A stretch of 64,000 nt of DNA from CAWIHK01 sp963835935. GTDB lineage: Bacteria; Bacteroidota; Ignavibacteria; UBA10030; CAVZMI01. The notes beneath the pieces are model-generated. The model made no database searches. It had not been told where the DNA came from and saw only the letters and a list, made by a program, of their open reading frames with translations. The position numbers were made by a program, and so were the translations under genes. The DNA is taken from assembly GCA_963835935.1 (NCBI GenBank), contig CAWIHK010000001.1, forward strand, positions 310,001-374,000. Direction: 5' to 3'. Below, piece after piece: positions 45,723 through 54,540 of the stretch (position 1 is the stretch's first letter; each line of letters starts with the position of its first letter).

Positions 45723-46143
45723 TTTTGGAGCTCGTTTTTACTGATAACAGCACCTTATAAAATCAGTGTTATAGAATAACCGTGCTTTTAAAAAAAGTGC
45801 GTTATGACAACGGTATGCAATAAATAGATTCAGGCGGCCGAGACAAGCAGGCATTTTTGCCTGCTTGAAATTGTCAAAAAAAGGATAATGAAATCTTTAA
45901 TGAGACGAGATCGGAAGATAAGGCTGGATTAATTAATTTGAAATAATTAAAATGCAATACAGGGAAGTTGAATGGAGAGAACCCAACATCGATAATATTA
46001 ATTAAAGGGAATAGAATAATATTTTTGGAATGGGAGAATCTTACCATTAAGTTAGTGAAACTTATCGTCTTACTTGTGAATCACTAAACTACACAATGAA
46101 TCCTTTCCCGTTCCTTAGCGGTTATTTTTTGAAACTGTATTTC
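45723..46143. other. Intergenic region at the right edge of the element
   Basis: No gene is seen. A perfect 10-bp hairpin CAAGCAGGCA/TGCCTGCTTG with a TTTT loop is at 45844-45867. ACTGAT/ATCAGT inverted matches occur near 45739-45766. A 10-mer TAGATTCAGG at 45825-45834 also occurs in the tRNA-Leu anticodon arm (33948-33957). The element's promoter and its right attachment site should lie here. Confidence 0.45.
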
Positions 46144-47202
46144 CTACTCATTTAGTTCTTTTACATAGTATTTATTCTTCAGCAACAATGCCACATTCAC
46201 CAATGAAATAAGAACCGGAACTTCAACAAGTGGACCGATAACAGCTGCAAATGCTACTCCCGAATTAATCCCGAATACTGCGATTGAGACTGCTATCGCC
46301 AATTCAAAATTATTGCTTGCCGCGGTAAAGGAAAGCGTTGCGGACTTTGCATAATCGACTCCTGCTTTCTTAGCAAGATAAAATGATATAAAGAACATCA
46401 AGGCGAAGTACACTACGAGCGGAACAGCAACACGTAATACATCGAGAGGAATCTTGACTATGTATTCGCCTTTCAGCGAGAACATAACAATGATCGTAAA
46501 TAAGAGAGCAATGAGTGTTATAGGACTGGATTTTAGGAATAAACTTTGCTTGATACCATTGCCTTGTTCTTTCCATTTCATCAATGTGAACCGTGTAATA
46601 ATCCCGGCAATAAAAGGAATGCCGAGATAGATGAATACACTTTTGCTATTTGGCCAATGGTGATATCGACGGCAAATGTTCGTAAACCCAACCAGGACGG
46701 AATTATTGTCAGAAATACATACGCGTATACAGAAAAGAAAAGCACTTGAAAGATTGAATTGAAGGCAACAAGTCCAGCGGCATATTCCGTATCTCCTTTA
46801 GCCAATTCATTCCAGACAATAACCATGGCAATACAACGAGCAAGCCCAATGATTATCAAGTCCCGCCATATATTCCGGATATCCACGAAGAAAGATAATT
46901 GCCAGAATAAACATCAACACTGGTCCAACAAGCCAGTTTTGGATGAGTGAAAGAGAAAGCACTTTCGTATTTTTAAACACATCCCCAAGTTCTTCATACT
47001 TCACTTTTGCCAGAGGTGGATACATCATGAGAATCAAACCGACGGCAATAGGAATGTTGGTCGTTCCGGTTTGAAAGGAATTCCAGAAGCCAACGATCCC
47101 CGGGAAGAAATAACCCGACAATACTCCAAAAAACATCGCGAGAAATATCCAGAGTGTTAGATAGCGATCAAGAAACGAAAGCCGTTTCATTACATTTTCC
47201 AT
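46144..47202 (-). pseudogene. acr3: Arsenite efflux permease Acr3, two frameshifts
   Basis: Three overlapping frames together make one full ACR3 protein of about 350 aa, an arsenite exporter with ten membrane segments. The N-terminal part is MKRLSFLDRYLTLWIFLAM. The middle has LARCIAMVIVWNELAKGD with the conserved Cys. The end is FTAASNNFELAIAVSIAVFG. Dropping one T near 46858 gives AGLIIIGLARC, and adding one A in the A-run at 46641-46644 gives AKSVFIYLGIPFIAG. Both are homopolymer changes, so a sequencing error is as likely as real inactivation. It is last in the arsenic operon. Confidence 0.9.
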
Positions 47203-47203
47203 C

Positions 47204-47656
47204 TCATATTCTCAATTTATTCTTGATGTTTTTGGCTCCGCAAGCCATTTTTCGTATTTGTGTTTTTATTTGATTGCAGATCTCAATGGTCTTAAGGAGC
47301 TTTTCTTCAAACGTCCCCTGGAGCGTCGATGGATCTGGAAATCCCCAGTGAAGTTTCTTGGAAATACCCGGGAAGAGGGGGCATCGCTCACCGTTTGCTT
47401 CATCGCAGACGGTAATAACATAATTGAATCGTCGTCCTTGTTTGTATAGATCAAAGACATCTTGTGTTCCCTTTTGGGAAATATCAATCCCCATACCTTT
47501 CATTGCTTCGACTGCAAGAGGATTGAGCTTCCCGGGTTCCAGTCCAGCGCTTTCAGCAATAAATCGATCTCCAGCGAGATGGTTTAAAAGTGCTTCGGCC
47601 ATTTGGCTTCTTGCGCTGTTATGAATGCAAACAAACAATACTTTCTCTTTTTCCAC
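47204..47656 (-). CDS. arsC: Arsenate reductase (LMW phosphatase type)
   Basis: A 150-aa thioredoxin-coupled ArsC. The P-loop VCIHNSARSQMAEALL holds the catalytic Cys10 and Arg. Further cysteines in VCDEANGERCPLFPG (about 82 and 89) match the redox pair used to relay electrons from thioredoxin. DPSTLQG is a typical late motif. It reduces arsenate to arsenite for export by Acr3, 1 nt downstream. Thioredoxin-type genes in the same operon fit its electron supply. Confidence 0.95.
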   Translation of the reverse strand: MEKEKVLFVCIHNSARSQMAEALLNHLAGDRFIAESAGLEPGKLNPLAVEAMKGMGIDISQKGTQDVFDLYKQGRRFNYVITVCDEANGERCPLFPGISKKLHWGFPDPSTLQGTFEEKLLKTIEICNQIKTQIRKMACGAKNIKNKLRI

Positions 47657-47817
47657 CGTTCCTCCTTGCTTATGCCATTAATCCGGATAAATATTCTTGA
47701 AAAAAGGAATATCCTTCACCACGTACTAAGATCACTTTATTTGTCAGTATAATATACAATGATAGCCAAGGAAGTAAAGTTACCTTATTGTTATCTTTTC
47801 TCATACTTTAGATTCTT

Positions 47818-48183
47818 CTATAGTATGAAGGTAATCGATTCTGATGATATGTGATTCACTATTTCGTTTACTTTTTCTTCAATAACGGGAGTTTTACCTT
47901 TTACTATGTCAAAATCCGTTATGTTGATATGGACAAATTTATTGATTCCATTCTGTCTCATTGTCAGCTCAGCACAATTGATCGGGCAACCATCCAGTAC
48001 GACGACTTGTTTCACCTCATTTCTTGTCTTTTCAGAAAACTTCTTGTCAACAGAGAATCTTGCCAAACATAACATTTTCGCTTTCCCGCTTTGCATAAGT
48101 TTTTGGGCAACCAAATCTGAGTATGAGCCGGTATTTGAAGCGCCGGAACATGCGACTATTGAAATCTTATCTTTCTCTTCCAT
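47818..48183 (-). CDS. Putative zinc-binding protein (DGC domain)
   Basis: A 121-aa protein with the DGC-domain pattern ACSGASNTGSYSD at the N-terminus and VVLDGCPINCAEL in the middle, which supply the predicted metal-binding cysteines. Such proteins are common in arsenic and redox gene clusters, but their job is not established. It lies between the NifX-type gene and arsC. 160 nt separate it from arsC, with no obvious terminator. Confidence 0.85.
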   Translation of the reverse strand: MEEKDKISIVACSGASNTGSYSDLVAQKLMQSGKAKMLCLARFSVDKKFSEKTRNEVKQVVVLDGCPINCAELTMRQNGINKFVHINITDFDIVKGKTPVIEEKVNEIVNHISSESITFIL

Positions 48184-48203
48184 TATTTTCTCGATTTTAT
48201 AAA

Positions 48204-48611
48204 TTAATGTAATTTTTCGGTGTGATCTATTATCGTGCCGTTGACGACTGATTGAACGGCATCATCGATATTCTTGATATCGGTGACAATGGGTTTGATA
48301 TGTAATTGAAGCATGCTTTGATATGCACCTTCACCCATGCCGCGAGCCAGTAAAACCTGACAATCCTTAATTGCTTCAGCCATACTGACGTGCTTGTTGT
48401 GGGATGATGGATCCAGACCATGCTGACCGCTGGAATGATGATGCTCTTCTTGTGCGAAATTATGATGACCTAATTTATCACGACGTTCTCTTTTGACTAC
48501 TGTGCCGTTTTCGACAAATAACACTTCATAGAATTTTGCTCTTCCGAAATGCTGACTGATGGTCAATCCGTCATCTGTTACCACAGCAATATTCGTTTTC
48601 TTATTTTCCAT
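48204..48611 (-). CDS. NifX/NifB-type dinitrogenase cofactor family protein
   Basis: A 135-aa protein of the NifX-like ribonuclease H fold family: IAVVTDDGLTISQHFGRAKFYEV at the start, a His-rich segment (HHNFAQEEHHHSSGQHG, about 44-60) and ARGMGEGAYQSM. No nitrogenase genes are near, so it more likely binds metal or a metal cluster in this redox operon. It precedes the DGC gene by 20 nt. Confidence 0.88.
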   Translation of the reverse strand: MENKKTNIAVVTDDGLTISQHFGRAKFYEVLFVENGTVVKRERRDKLGHHNFAQEEHHHSSGQHGLDPSSHNKHVSMAEAIKDCQVLLARGMGEGAYQSMLQLHIKPIVTDIKNIDDAVQSVVNGTIIDHTEKLH

Positions 48612-48623
48612 TTTGATTTTCCT

Positions 48624-49325
48624 TTAGAATGATGAATAGAAAGTATATATTCCGCCAAGAATGACGAGAAATCCAGCTATGCGTTTTATCCATAAAACAA
48701 TATTAGATCTGTTTGTCCAATCGAGATATGATTGCACCCGGGATGCGAGTCCACCAGCTGCAACAATAACACTGCAATGTCCAAGTCCGAATGAAAGAAG
48801 CAACGCTCCTGCTATAATCATATTGGTGGTAGATAGTTGAAACACAACTCCTAAAACCGGTGCCATGAAAGCAAATGTGCACGGACCCAGGGCAATTCCG
48901 AAGACCAGTCCGAGCATCAAGGCCGATACAGCCGGAGACCGGATCCCCAGCGGCCTCATTCCAAATCCGGTATCGGGAAAGCGGATAATATCCATCAGGT
49001 ATAGTCCTACTGCAAAGAAAACAATGGCGACAGCCCATTTTCCGTACACCCCGACATCGCCCATAATTCTGCCGAGAGCCCCGGTGATAATGCCGATAAT
49101 CGCAATCGTAATAAATATCCCGAGAGCGAAAATAAAAGAAAGAAGAAGACCGCGCGATGTTTTCTTTTCGCCCCGCAATGTAAGAAATCCGATGATAAGC
49201 GGAATGCTCGACAGATGGCATGGACTCAAGACGATACTCATCACTCCCCATCCGAACGAAGCAAGAAGGGCAAGTGAGAAGCTTCCATATAACCCTTCCG
49301 TGAGCGTTGTAAATAGAGTCTCCAT
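48624..49325 (-). CDS. ccdA: CcdA-type cytochrome c biogenesis/thiol transport protein
   Basis: A 233-aa membrane protein with six or so helices. The two conserved Cys are in VLSPCHLSSIP and IALGPCTFAFMAP, the DsbD/CcdA thiol-transfer pair. It passes electrons from cytoplasmic thioredoxin across the inner membrane. The periplasmic partner is probably the thioredoxin encoded 3 nt upstream. It lies in the middle of the arsenic/redox operon. Confidence 0.9.
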   Translation of the reverse strand: METLFTTLTEGLYGSFSLALLASFGWGVMSIVLSPCHLSSIPLIIGFLTLRGEKKTSRGLLLSFIFALGIFITIAIIGIITGALGRIMGDVGVYGKWAVAIVFFAVGLYLMDIIRFPDTGFGMRPLGIRSPAVSALMLGLVFGIALGPCTFAFMAPVLGVVFQLSTTNMIIAGALLLSFGLGHCSVIVAAGGLASRVQSYLDWTNRSNIVLWIKRIAGFLVILGGIYTFYSSF

Positions 49326-49328
49326 CGC

Positions 49329-49778
49329 TTATCCATGTCCATCGGGTTTCGGCGTGAGTCCCTTGGATTGAAGAAATGCATCGATTTCCTGTTCCGGGAA
49401 ATAACCCTCGTGGCGCATCAATTCCACTCCGTTCGCATCGAGGAAGACCTGCGTCGGAATCACCCTGATTTTGTAATCCCCCGCATAGCGTGCCTGATCC
49501 TCCTTCCAGACGTCGTAAAATATGATCTTCAACTGATTTCCGTATTTCCCCTCGATCGCTTTCATCACCTTCTGCATCGCCTTGCACGGGATGCAATTCA
49601 CCGAGCCGAGCTCGACGAATGTTACAATCGGTTTATCGACCCGGATGGTCGTGTCTATGGTCGCGGGTTTCGTCCTGGCGGATTTTTTAGTTTGACCGGA
49701 AGCAATCGCACTCAAGATCATAATCAGTAGCAGCATATAGACGAAGTATTTTTTCACTTTTGCGGTCCTTTCATCCAT
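49329..49778 (-). CDS. Exported thioredoxin-family protein
   Basis: A 149-aa protein with an N-terminal signal/anchor (YFVYMLLLIMILSAIASG) and a thioredoxin fold. The active site is NCIPCKAM (CxxC), and the cis-Pro loop IRVIPTQVFLDANG follows. It would act in the periplasm as the partner of CcdA, encoded next. It overlaps the preceding small disulfide gene by 25 nt. Confidence 0.9.
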   Translation of the reverse strand: MDERTAKVKKYFVYMLLLIMILSAIASGQTKKSARTKPATIDTTIRVDKPIVTFVELGSVNCIPCKAMQKVMKAIEGKYGNQLKIIFYDVWKEDQARYAGDYKIRVIPTQVFLDANGVELMRHEGYFPEQEIDAFLQSKGLTPKPDGHG

Positions 49779-49996
49779 TCAAGTAATTGATAGTCTTTGG
49801 GAACTGAACCGACGCTTTTCACCACACCGTCGATCACCAGACCCGGCGTAGTCAGAATACCATATTTCATGATCTCCTGTATCTCCGTGACCTTTTCAAT
49901 TTCCAGATCCAGATGATGCGTATCGTTCAGTTGCCGCACTTTATTTTCGAGCGTTTTGCATTTGGAGCACCCCGTTCCGAGTATTTTTACTTTCAC
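49754..49996 (-). CDS. Small thioredoxin-like protein (redox-active disulfide type)
   Basis: An 80-aa protein with GTGCSKCKTLENKV at the start (CxxC) and TTPGLVIDGVV at the cis-Pro position. This is the 'redox-active disulfide protein 2' group often paired with ArsP/YraQ-type permeases. It is a paralogue of the protein at 51063-51308; the two genes flank the permease. Confidence 0.9.
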   Translation of the reverse strand: MKVKILGTGCSKCKTLENKVRQLNDTHHLDLEIEKVTEIQEIMKYGILTTPGLVIDGVVKSVGSVPKDYQLLEWMKGPQK

Positions 49997-50038
49997 AGTA
50001 CACTCCCTTCCTGAAAATAATTGGCCATATTCGTGCCG

Positions 50039-51063
50039 TTAGTAAATCAGATTGAACAGATAGCACTATAATAATCCCGACCGCGACAACGCCGACAAAA
50101 ATGAATATCAACGGCAATTTCAGAACTTTACGCAAGATAATCGTTTCCGGCAGGGAAAGTCCAATAACGGACATCATAAACGCTAGGGTAGTGCCGAGCG
50201 ATGCACCTTTTTCCAGCAGCGCATGAACAACGGGAATGATACCGGCAGCATTCGAATAAAGTGGAACACCAATAAGAACAGCGATGGGAACCGACCACCA
50301 TGCGGACTTGCCCATAAGACTTGCCATGAAATTCTCCGGTACATATCCATGAATACCTGCGCCGACGGCTATACCAACGAGAAGATATGGCCATACCTTT
50401 CCAACAATATCTTTTACTGCGTCATATCCCGAGTGCATCCGGTCACGGAATGTTTGCACTGTTTCTTCCGGTGAAGCAGTATTGGAATGGATCTGATAGA
50501 CCCAATCCTCAACGAAATGTTCAACCTTTAACCTGCCAATGACATACCCGGAAGTGATGGCAATGAGCAAACCGGTGCTCACATAGAGCAGTGCTGTCTG
50601 CCAGCCGAATAAGCCAAATAATAATACAACAGCCACTTCATTGATCATTGGCGCTGCAATAAGGAAAGAGAATGTGACACCAAGAGGGATTCCCGACTCC
50701 ACGAAACCAATGAATAGTGGAATTGCTGAACATGAGCAAAATGGAGTGACAATACCGAGCATGCTTGCCAGGACATTGCCTGTAAAGAGAGATTTTCCAC
50801 CTAACATCTTTCGAGTACGTTCCGGGGAAAAGTATGTCCGCACAATTCCGACAGCAAAAACCACAAGTGTAAGAAGCAGTAACACTTTCGGCGCTTCAAA
50901 GACAAAGAAACGAACAGCTTCTGTCAATCGTTCGCCTTGGACTAATCCTGTCAACAGAAATAAATGCATCTGCAAGAGGCTGCAATGCTGTATACAGAAC
51001 AATCCAGAGCAGCAGAAGAATCGTTGCTGTGCTAAACGGATATTGTTCAATCAACTTCTTCAT
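50039..51063 (-). pseudogene. arsP: ArsP/YraQ-type permease (DUF318), frameshifted at both ends
   Basis: The core frame has VTPFCSCSAIPLFIGFVESG, APMINEVAVV and GVPLYSNAAGIIPV, the marks of the PF03773 permease family that includes ArsP, a methylarsenite exporter. A proper N-terminus, MKKLIEQYPFSTATILLLLW, is encoded from 51063 in another frame. Dropping one T at about 50962 joins it to the core. At the 3' end, restoring two G near 50065 would give a VGYLFNLIY end at 50039; without this the frame runs on to 49941. The gene is therefore probably intact in life or newly broken. Confidence 0.82.
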
Positions 51064-51308
51064 TATGCACTCCGATGCTCTATGAGAATCTCTTTGAGTT
51101 TTTCTACGGTGGGCACAAAACCTGCTATTGCGACCTTTTCGTCTATCACGAGACCAGGTGTTCGCATAATTCCATAGGAAGCTATCTTTTGGTAATCTTC
51201 AACCTTCTCGACAGCCGCATCCATTTTTAATTCCTGCAAGGCTTCAATGGTTCGTTTCTCGAGTGTCTTGCAGTTCATACATCCGGAGCCTAACACTTTA
51301 ATAATCAT
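51063..51308 (-). CDS. Small thioredoxin-like protein, second copy
   Basis: An 81-aa protein with LGSGCMNCKTLEKRT (CxxC) and RTPGLVIDEKV (cis-Pro region). It is about the same length as the 80-aa protein on the other side of the permease and shares its pattern. It probably shuttles thiols for arsenate reduction or assists the permease. It follows arsR by 18 nt. Confidence 0.9.
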   Translation of the reverse strand: MIIKVLGSGCMNCKTLEKRTIEALQELKMDAAVEKVEDYQKIASYGIMRTPGLVIDEKVAIAGFVPTVEKLKEILIEHRSA

Positions 51309-51326
51309 ATTCTTTCCTTTCGCAGA

Positions 51327-51674
51327 TTAGATTTTGCAAATCTTTTTACGATTCACTCGATGAAGCTTTACTGCATCTTCCTGAATTGACTCATCATCAT
51401 CGAATGATTTTTTAATAAGCCCAATTAATGAACGGATGAATATATATTCCGATTTATCATTCAGTCGAAAATTCACCCATTTGCCGTCCTTTGTATCGAG
51501 CAAAAGACCTGCATCTCTCAGAATTGTCAAATGTTTTGATACAGTCGAATTGGAAAGATCGAGCACCTCTCGAATCTCGCACATACACAATTCCCGTTCG
51601 GCAAGCATCTTAACGATGCGGATACGATTGGGATCGCTGAGAGCTTTGAAGATATTAACATAATCACGTTTCAT
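51327..51674 (-). CDS. arsR: ArsR-family transcriptional repressor
   Basis: A 115-aa winged-helix repressor: DPNRIRIVKMLAERELCMCEI with the ELCMCEI metal site (CxC in alpha-3) and the recognition helix SNSTVSKHLTILRDAGLL. Binding of As(III) to the cysteines releases DNA. It is first in the operon and has a perfect inverted repeat just upstream, so it probably represses its own operon. Further Cys near the end (KICKI) may also bind metal. Confidence 0.94.
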   Translation of the reverse strand: MKRDYVNIFKALSDPNRIRIVKMLAERELCMCEIREVLDLSNSTVSKHLTILRDAGLLLDTKDGKWVNFRLNDKSEYIFIRSLIGLIKKSFDDDESIQEDAVKLHRVNRKKICKI

Positions 51675-51685
51675 AGTTACTCCTT

Positions 51686-51707
51686 TATTTCGTCAACTAA
51701 CGAAATA
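51686..51707 (-). promoter_or_regulatory. Probable ArsR operator
   Basis: A perfect 8-bp inverted repeat, TATTTCGT and ACGAAATA, separated by 6 nt, lies 12 nt upstream of the arsR start. It sits between AT-rich promoter-like sequence and an AAAGGAG ribosome site, where an ArsR-type dimer would block transcription. Confidence 0.7.
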
Positions 51708-51857
51708 TAATATATCTAGCTCTTCCATGCAAGTCCAACCTAAAATATTTATTTATTCTGTTTTTTAAGATGTTGCGAATGCTCCAATGATCACTTAAGT
51801 CAGATCTGAAACTGAGGAAGAAATGTGTGCCAGCACAGGGATATATTCTTTTCGTTT

Positions 51858-52120
51858 TCAAAGTGAATGACAAGAGTGGGTTGCTTGAAGATAACTTTGT
51901 CGGGTTGATGTTAATTCCGGCGGGCTGCCGCCGAGAAGACAGAAACGCTGATCACGTTCACTGAGGGTTTGAAATTCATGAATAATAGGGACTGCTCCTT
52001 CATAGCGGAATTGGTGTGGATGCGGCTGGCAAGGATCGATTTGCCGACTCCGGGTTCGCCGATGATGACAAGCGGAATTGTATCCGCTGAGTATTCCGCA
52101 AGGGATCATTTCACTAGTTT
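51858..52120 (-). pseudogene. Remnant of a sigma-54-type AAA regulator
   Basis: One minus frame reads AEYSADTIPLVIIGEPGVGKS followed by ILASRIHTNSAMKEQSLLF, a sigma-54 activator AAA domain start with Walker A GEPGVGKS. The sequence then continues in another frame as ERDQRFCLLGGSPPELTSTRQ before a stop. Both ends of the gene are missing. It is a broken fragment. Confidence 0.6.
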
Positions 52121-52418
52121 GATAACGCGAGAATTCCCAGTAAGCTGATGGGGCATTACTCAGCGCGTAAACTGATTATTAACTTAAAAATGGATCATTT
52201 TTTGGGGGCATGTCACATTTTCTGTACAAGAAAGCATATATCTATTTGAATATGAAAACTTGGCTTATCTTAACGTTTCACAGAGATGCTCTTATACACG
52301 ATTGTAAATACTTTGATATTAATTGAGTCCACCGATTACCGAATGAAGTAAATATTGAAATACGGCTGAAATTGTTGGAAATTTTTGGTACTATTTAATA
52401 TCAAAATATACGGAGGTG
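52121..52418. other. Intergenic region, possible insertion-sequence remnant
   Basis: No gene is seen. The stretch 52190-52220 (ATGGATCATTTTTTGGGGGC) loosely resembles ends of IS21-type elements, but there is no transposase fragment. GGAGG at 52412-52416 serves the following gene. Confidence 0.25.
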
Positions 52419-53823
52419 GTGTTGGACACAGTCGGTAGAAATGACCCATGTCCGTGCGGCAGCGGGAAAAAATAAAGAATTCTTCGGCGTGGCGGCGAAG
52501 CAAATTCCCCTCTTCAATACGAGCGTGTGCGCCGATATAGGCGAATCACCAAACTGATCACTGCGTATGCCACAGAACGGTATGGAAAAGAATGGGTTGG
52601 TGATGCTTATGCGGAATATACCTTTTTTCAAAGTTTTATTCTGGAATTTCCGATGCCGACGATCTGCTGGAGCGCTGGTTCGTGTATGACTGGTGTCCGG
52701 ATCGGGTACAGCCCCTGGCGGGCAAGTTTTTGTCCGAATCGAAAAAACGGCTCGACGCAGACCTCGCACGCTTCATCGAGAGCACTCTTCAGTCGCCATA
52801 CAGCTTTTATCAGATTCTTGAAGTTGAAAGAGGCACCGGCCTCACCCTACGCGACATTATACGGAAACGGGAAATAGGGTGAGAGAGCGTGCAGCGTCTC
52901 AGACGTCAAGCCGAACCATATCCTTATGCGCGTGTCGTGGAATTCGAAGGTCTTATTTCTTCATGGGTAAGGTTCACAACCGTTAACTCCACCGTATCTT
53001 GACTCTGTCCTGCAATTGCCGATTAGGTTTGGAGAGGGAAAAATTCCTCGCCGTCAGGAGTGTCATCCAAAACGCTTCTGAAAAACGAAAAAGTGTTCGT
53101 CGCACATATTTCGAGTCCGGTGAACACTTGAGAACGGCGAAACCGAAGCCGCAACACCAACGGTGAGGAGATATTATTTCATAAAGCCATTTACGGCATC
53201 CCGTCTTTTATAGAGGCATTCCATGCCCTGAAGGATCTGGAACAGAACAGCGCCCGGATGACTGATGAAGAGATGCTTGCCGGTGCGACAAGAAATTCGG
53301 CGGGTGAACCTGAAAAACTCCTTGTGCAATGGCTCAAAAAATCGGAGGAGAGAGATAACACCATCATTGGAACCCTGACCATTAAATCCGATACACTTAT
53401 TGTTGAGGTAAATTCGGAAAAAAGATATAAAAAAATTCAACGAGCGATTGAAAAGCGGCTGGGAGAAAGAGCCGTCCTGAGGAAGACCGAAATCATGTCA
53501 GCGGAAGAAATGATGAAGCAGCCCCGCCGCGGAAGTCTCCGGCTGAGGCCGAACAGGAGAGGATACTGCGTGAAAGTCCTGAGGTCAGGGCGCACATGAA
53601 GACGATGATGGACCAGCACTGGGCCGCCTGGTTCGACACGCCGATACCAGCGTTGCGGGGAATGACGCCTCAAGCTGCCGCGAAGGATTCCATAGGACGT
53701 GAATTGCTTGAGTCGTTGTTGATGGATTTCGAATCGAAGAGCCGGATGGAGAAGGATGAATTCCTGAAAGTCGACGTGGAAAAGCTGCGGAAGGAGCTCC
53801 GAATGGAGAGGCGGTTAGGATGA
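52419..53823 (+). pseudogene. SEC-C motif protein, several frameshifts
   Basis: Pieces in different plus frames form one protein of about 460 aa. First is GRNDPCPCGSGKK, the SEC-C zinc motif, then a stop where one missing T would give KKYKEFF. Next comes RRYRRITKLITAYATERYG, then YDWCPDRVQPLAGKFLSESK...GTGLTLRDIIRKREIG. Later pieces are IPSFIEAFHALKDLEQNSARM and HWAAWFDTPIPALRG...ELRMERRLG. At least five indels are needed. It is either dead or poorly sequenced. Function unknown. Confidence 0.75.
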
Positions 53824-53936
53824 AATCGAGCTACCAGGAGTACAATTTTAAAAACTAAAAAATGATTCCCGAAGAATTGATTGTCTTTCGTAGAAAAGTA
53901 TGTTAAATTTTAAAGTAATATTTACAAGAGACCTTT

Positions 53937-54407
53937 ATGAAAAAACTTGTTCGCTTTGGTGTTTCGATGGAGGATGATCTCTCATCAATTCGATCATCTT
54001 ATCGCCCATAAGGGATATACAAATCGTTCCGAGGCTGTCGAGATATTGTGCGTGATAAACTCGTTGAGGAGAATATCGAAACCGGACAAGGCCCGGTTCT
54101 CGGAGCATTGGTTTTTATTTACGATCATCATCAGCGAGAACTGGAAAAGGCGTTGTCGAATCTCCAGCATGAACACTTCGAGAATATTATTTCCACGTCC
54201 CATGTTCATGTCGACCACGATCACTGTCTCGAAGTGATCTTGCTCAAAGGTAACTCTGCGACATTGAAAGCACTCGCTGAAAAGATTCTCAGTTATAGAG
54301 GTGTCAAGCATGGCCGATTAACTTTAACAGCCGCTCTCCAACAAAATTCCCATATTCACAATTCATCAGCCGCCGGAAAATCCCGTAAGCACCGCCATGG
54401 ACATTAA
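53937..54407 (+). pseudogene. nikR: Nickel-responsive regulator NikR, frameshifted in the DNA-binding part
   Basis: The metal-binding C-terminal half is intact from 54048: VLGALVFIYDHHQRELEK, STSHVHVDHDHCLEVILLKG with the nickel-site His and Cys residues, and RGVKHGRLTL, plus an extra His-rich tail (KSRKHRHGH). The N-terminal ribbon-helix-helix starts MKKLVRFGVSMEDDL in the first frame. It continues as QFDHLIAHKGYTNRSEAV in a second and returns to the first as RDKLVEEN. The second shift is explained by one missing C after GTC. It probably controls the receptor/ECF genes downstream. Confidence 0.82.
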
Positions 54408-54540
54408 TTCATAGAGCTTTTCGTAATCCTATGAACTGCCTCCCCGCCCATAGAAATATCTTGCATTTGAAGTAACACATATATATATTTCGTGGCACAT
54501 ATACTACACAAATAATATTCCTTTGAAGAAAGGTTACATC

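Noticed and set aside
33948..45834. A 10-bp direct repeat TAGATTCAGG in the tRNA-Leu anticodon arm and at the element's right side, as att cores
   Set aside because: The sequence after the right copy does not resemble the rest of a tRNA-Leu, and a 10-bp match can arise by chance.
45844..45867. Rho-independent terminator for the arsenic operon
   Set aside because: The hairpin is perfect but lies about 280 nt past acr3 and has no T-run after it on the minus strand.
48204..48611. Evidence for nitrogen fixation from the NifX-type protein
   Set aside because: No nif genes are near; proteins of this fold are common outside nitrogen fixation and here sit in an arsenic/redox operon.
49941..50038. 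C-terminal extension of the permease frame to 49941
   Set aside because: It overlaps the start of the next gene in an unlikely way; the expected end (YLFNLIY) is in another frame and stops at 50039.
52190..52225. IS21-type insertion-sequence end
   Set aside because: The GGATCATTTTTT resemblance is weak, and there is no paired end or transposase fragment.
54408..54540. A cobalamin or other riboswitch upstream of the TonB receptor
   Set aside because: No conserved cobalamin-riboswitch box or other known aptamer motif was seen in this short AT-rich leader.
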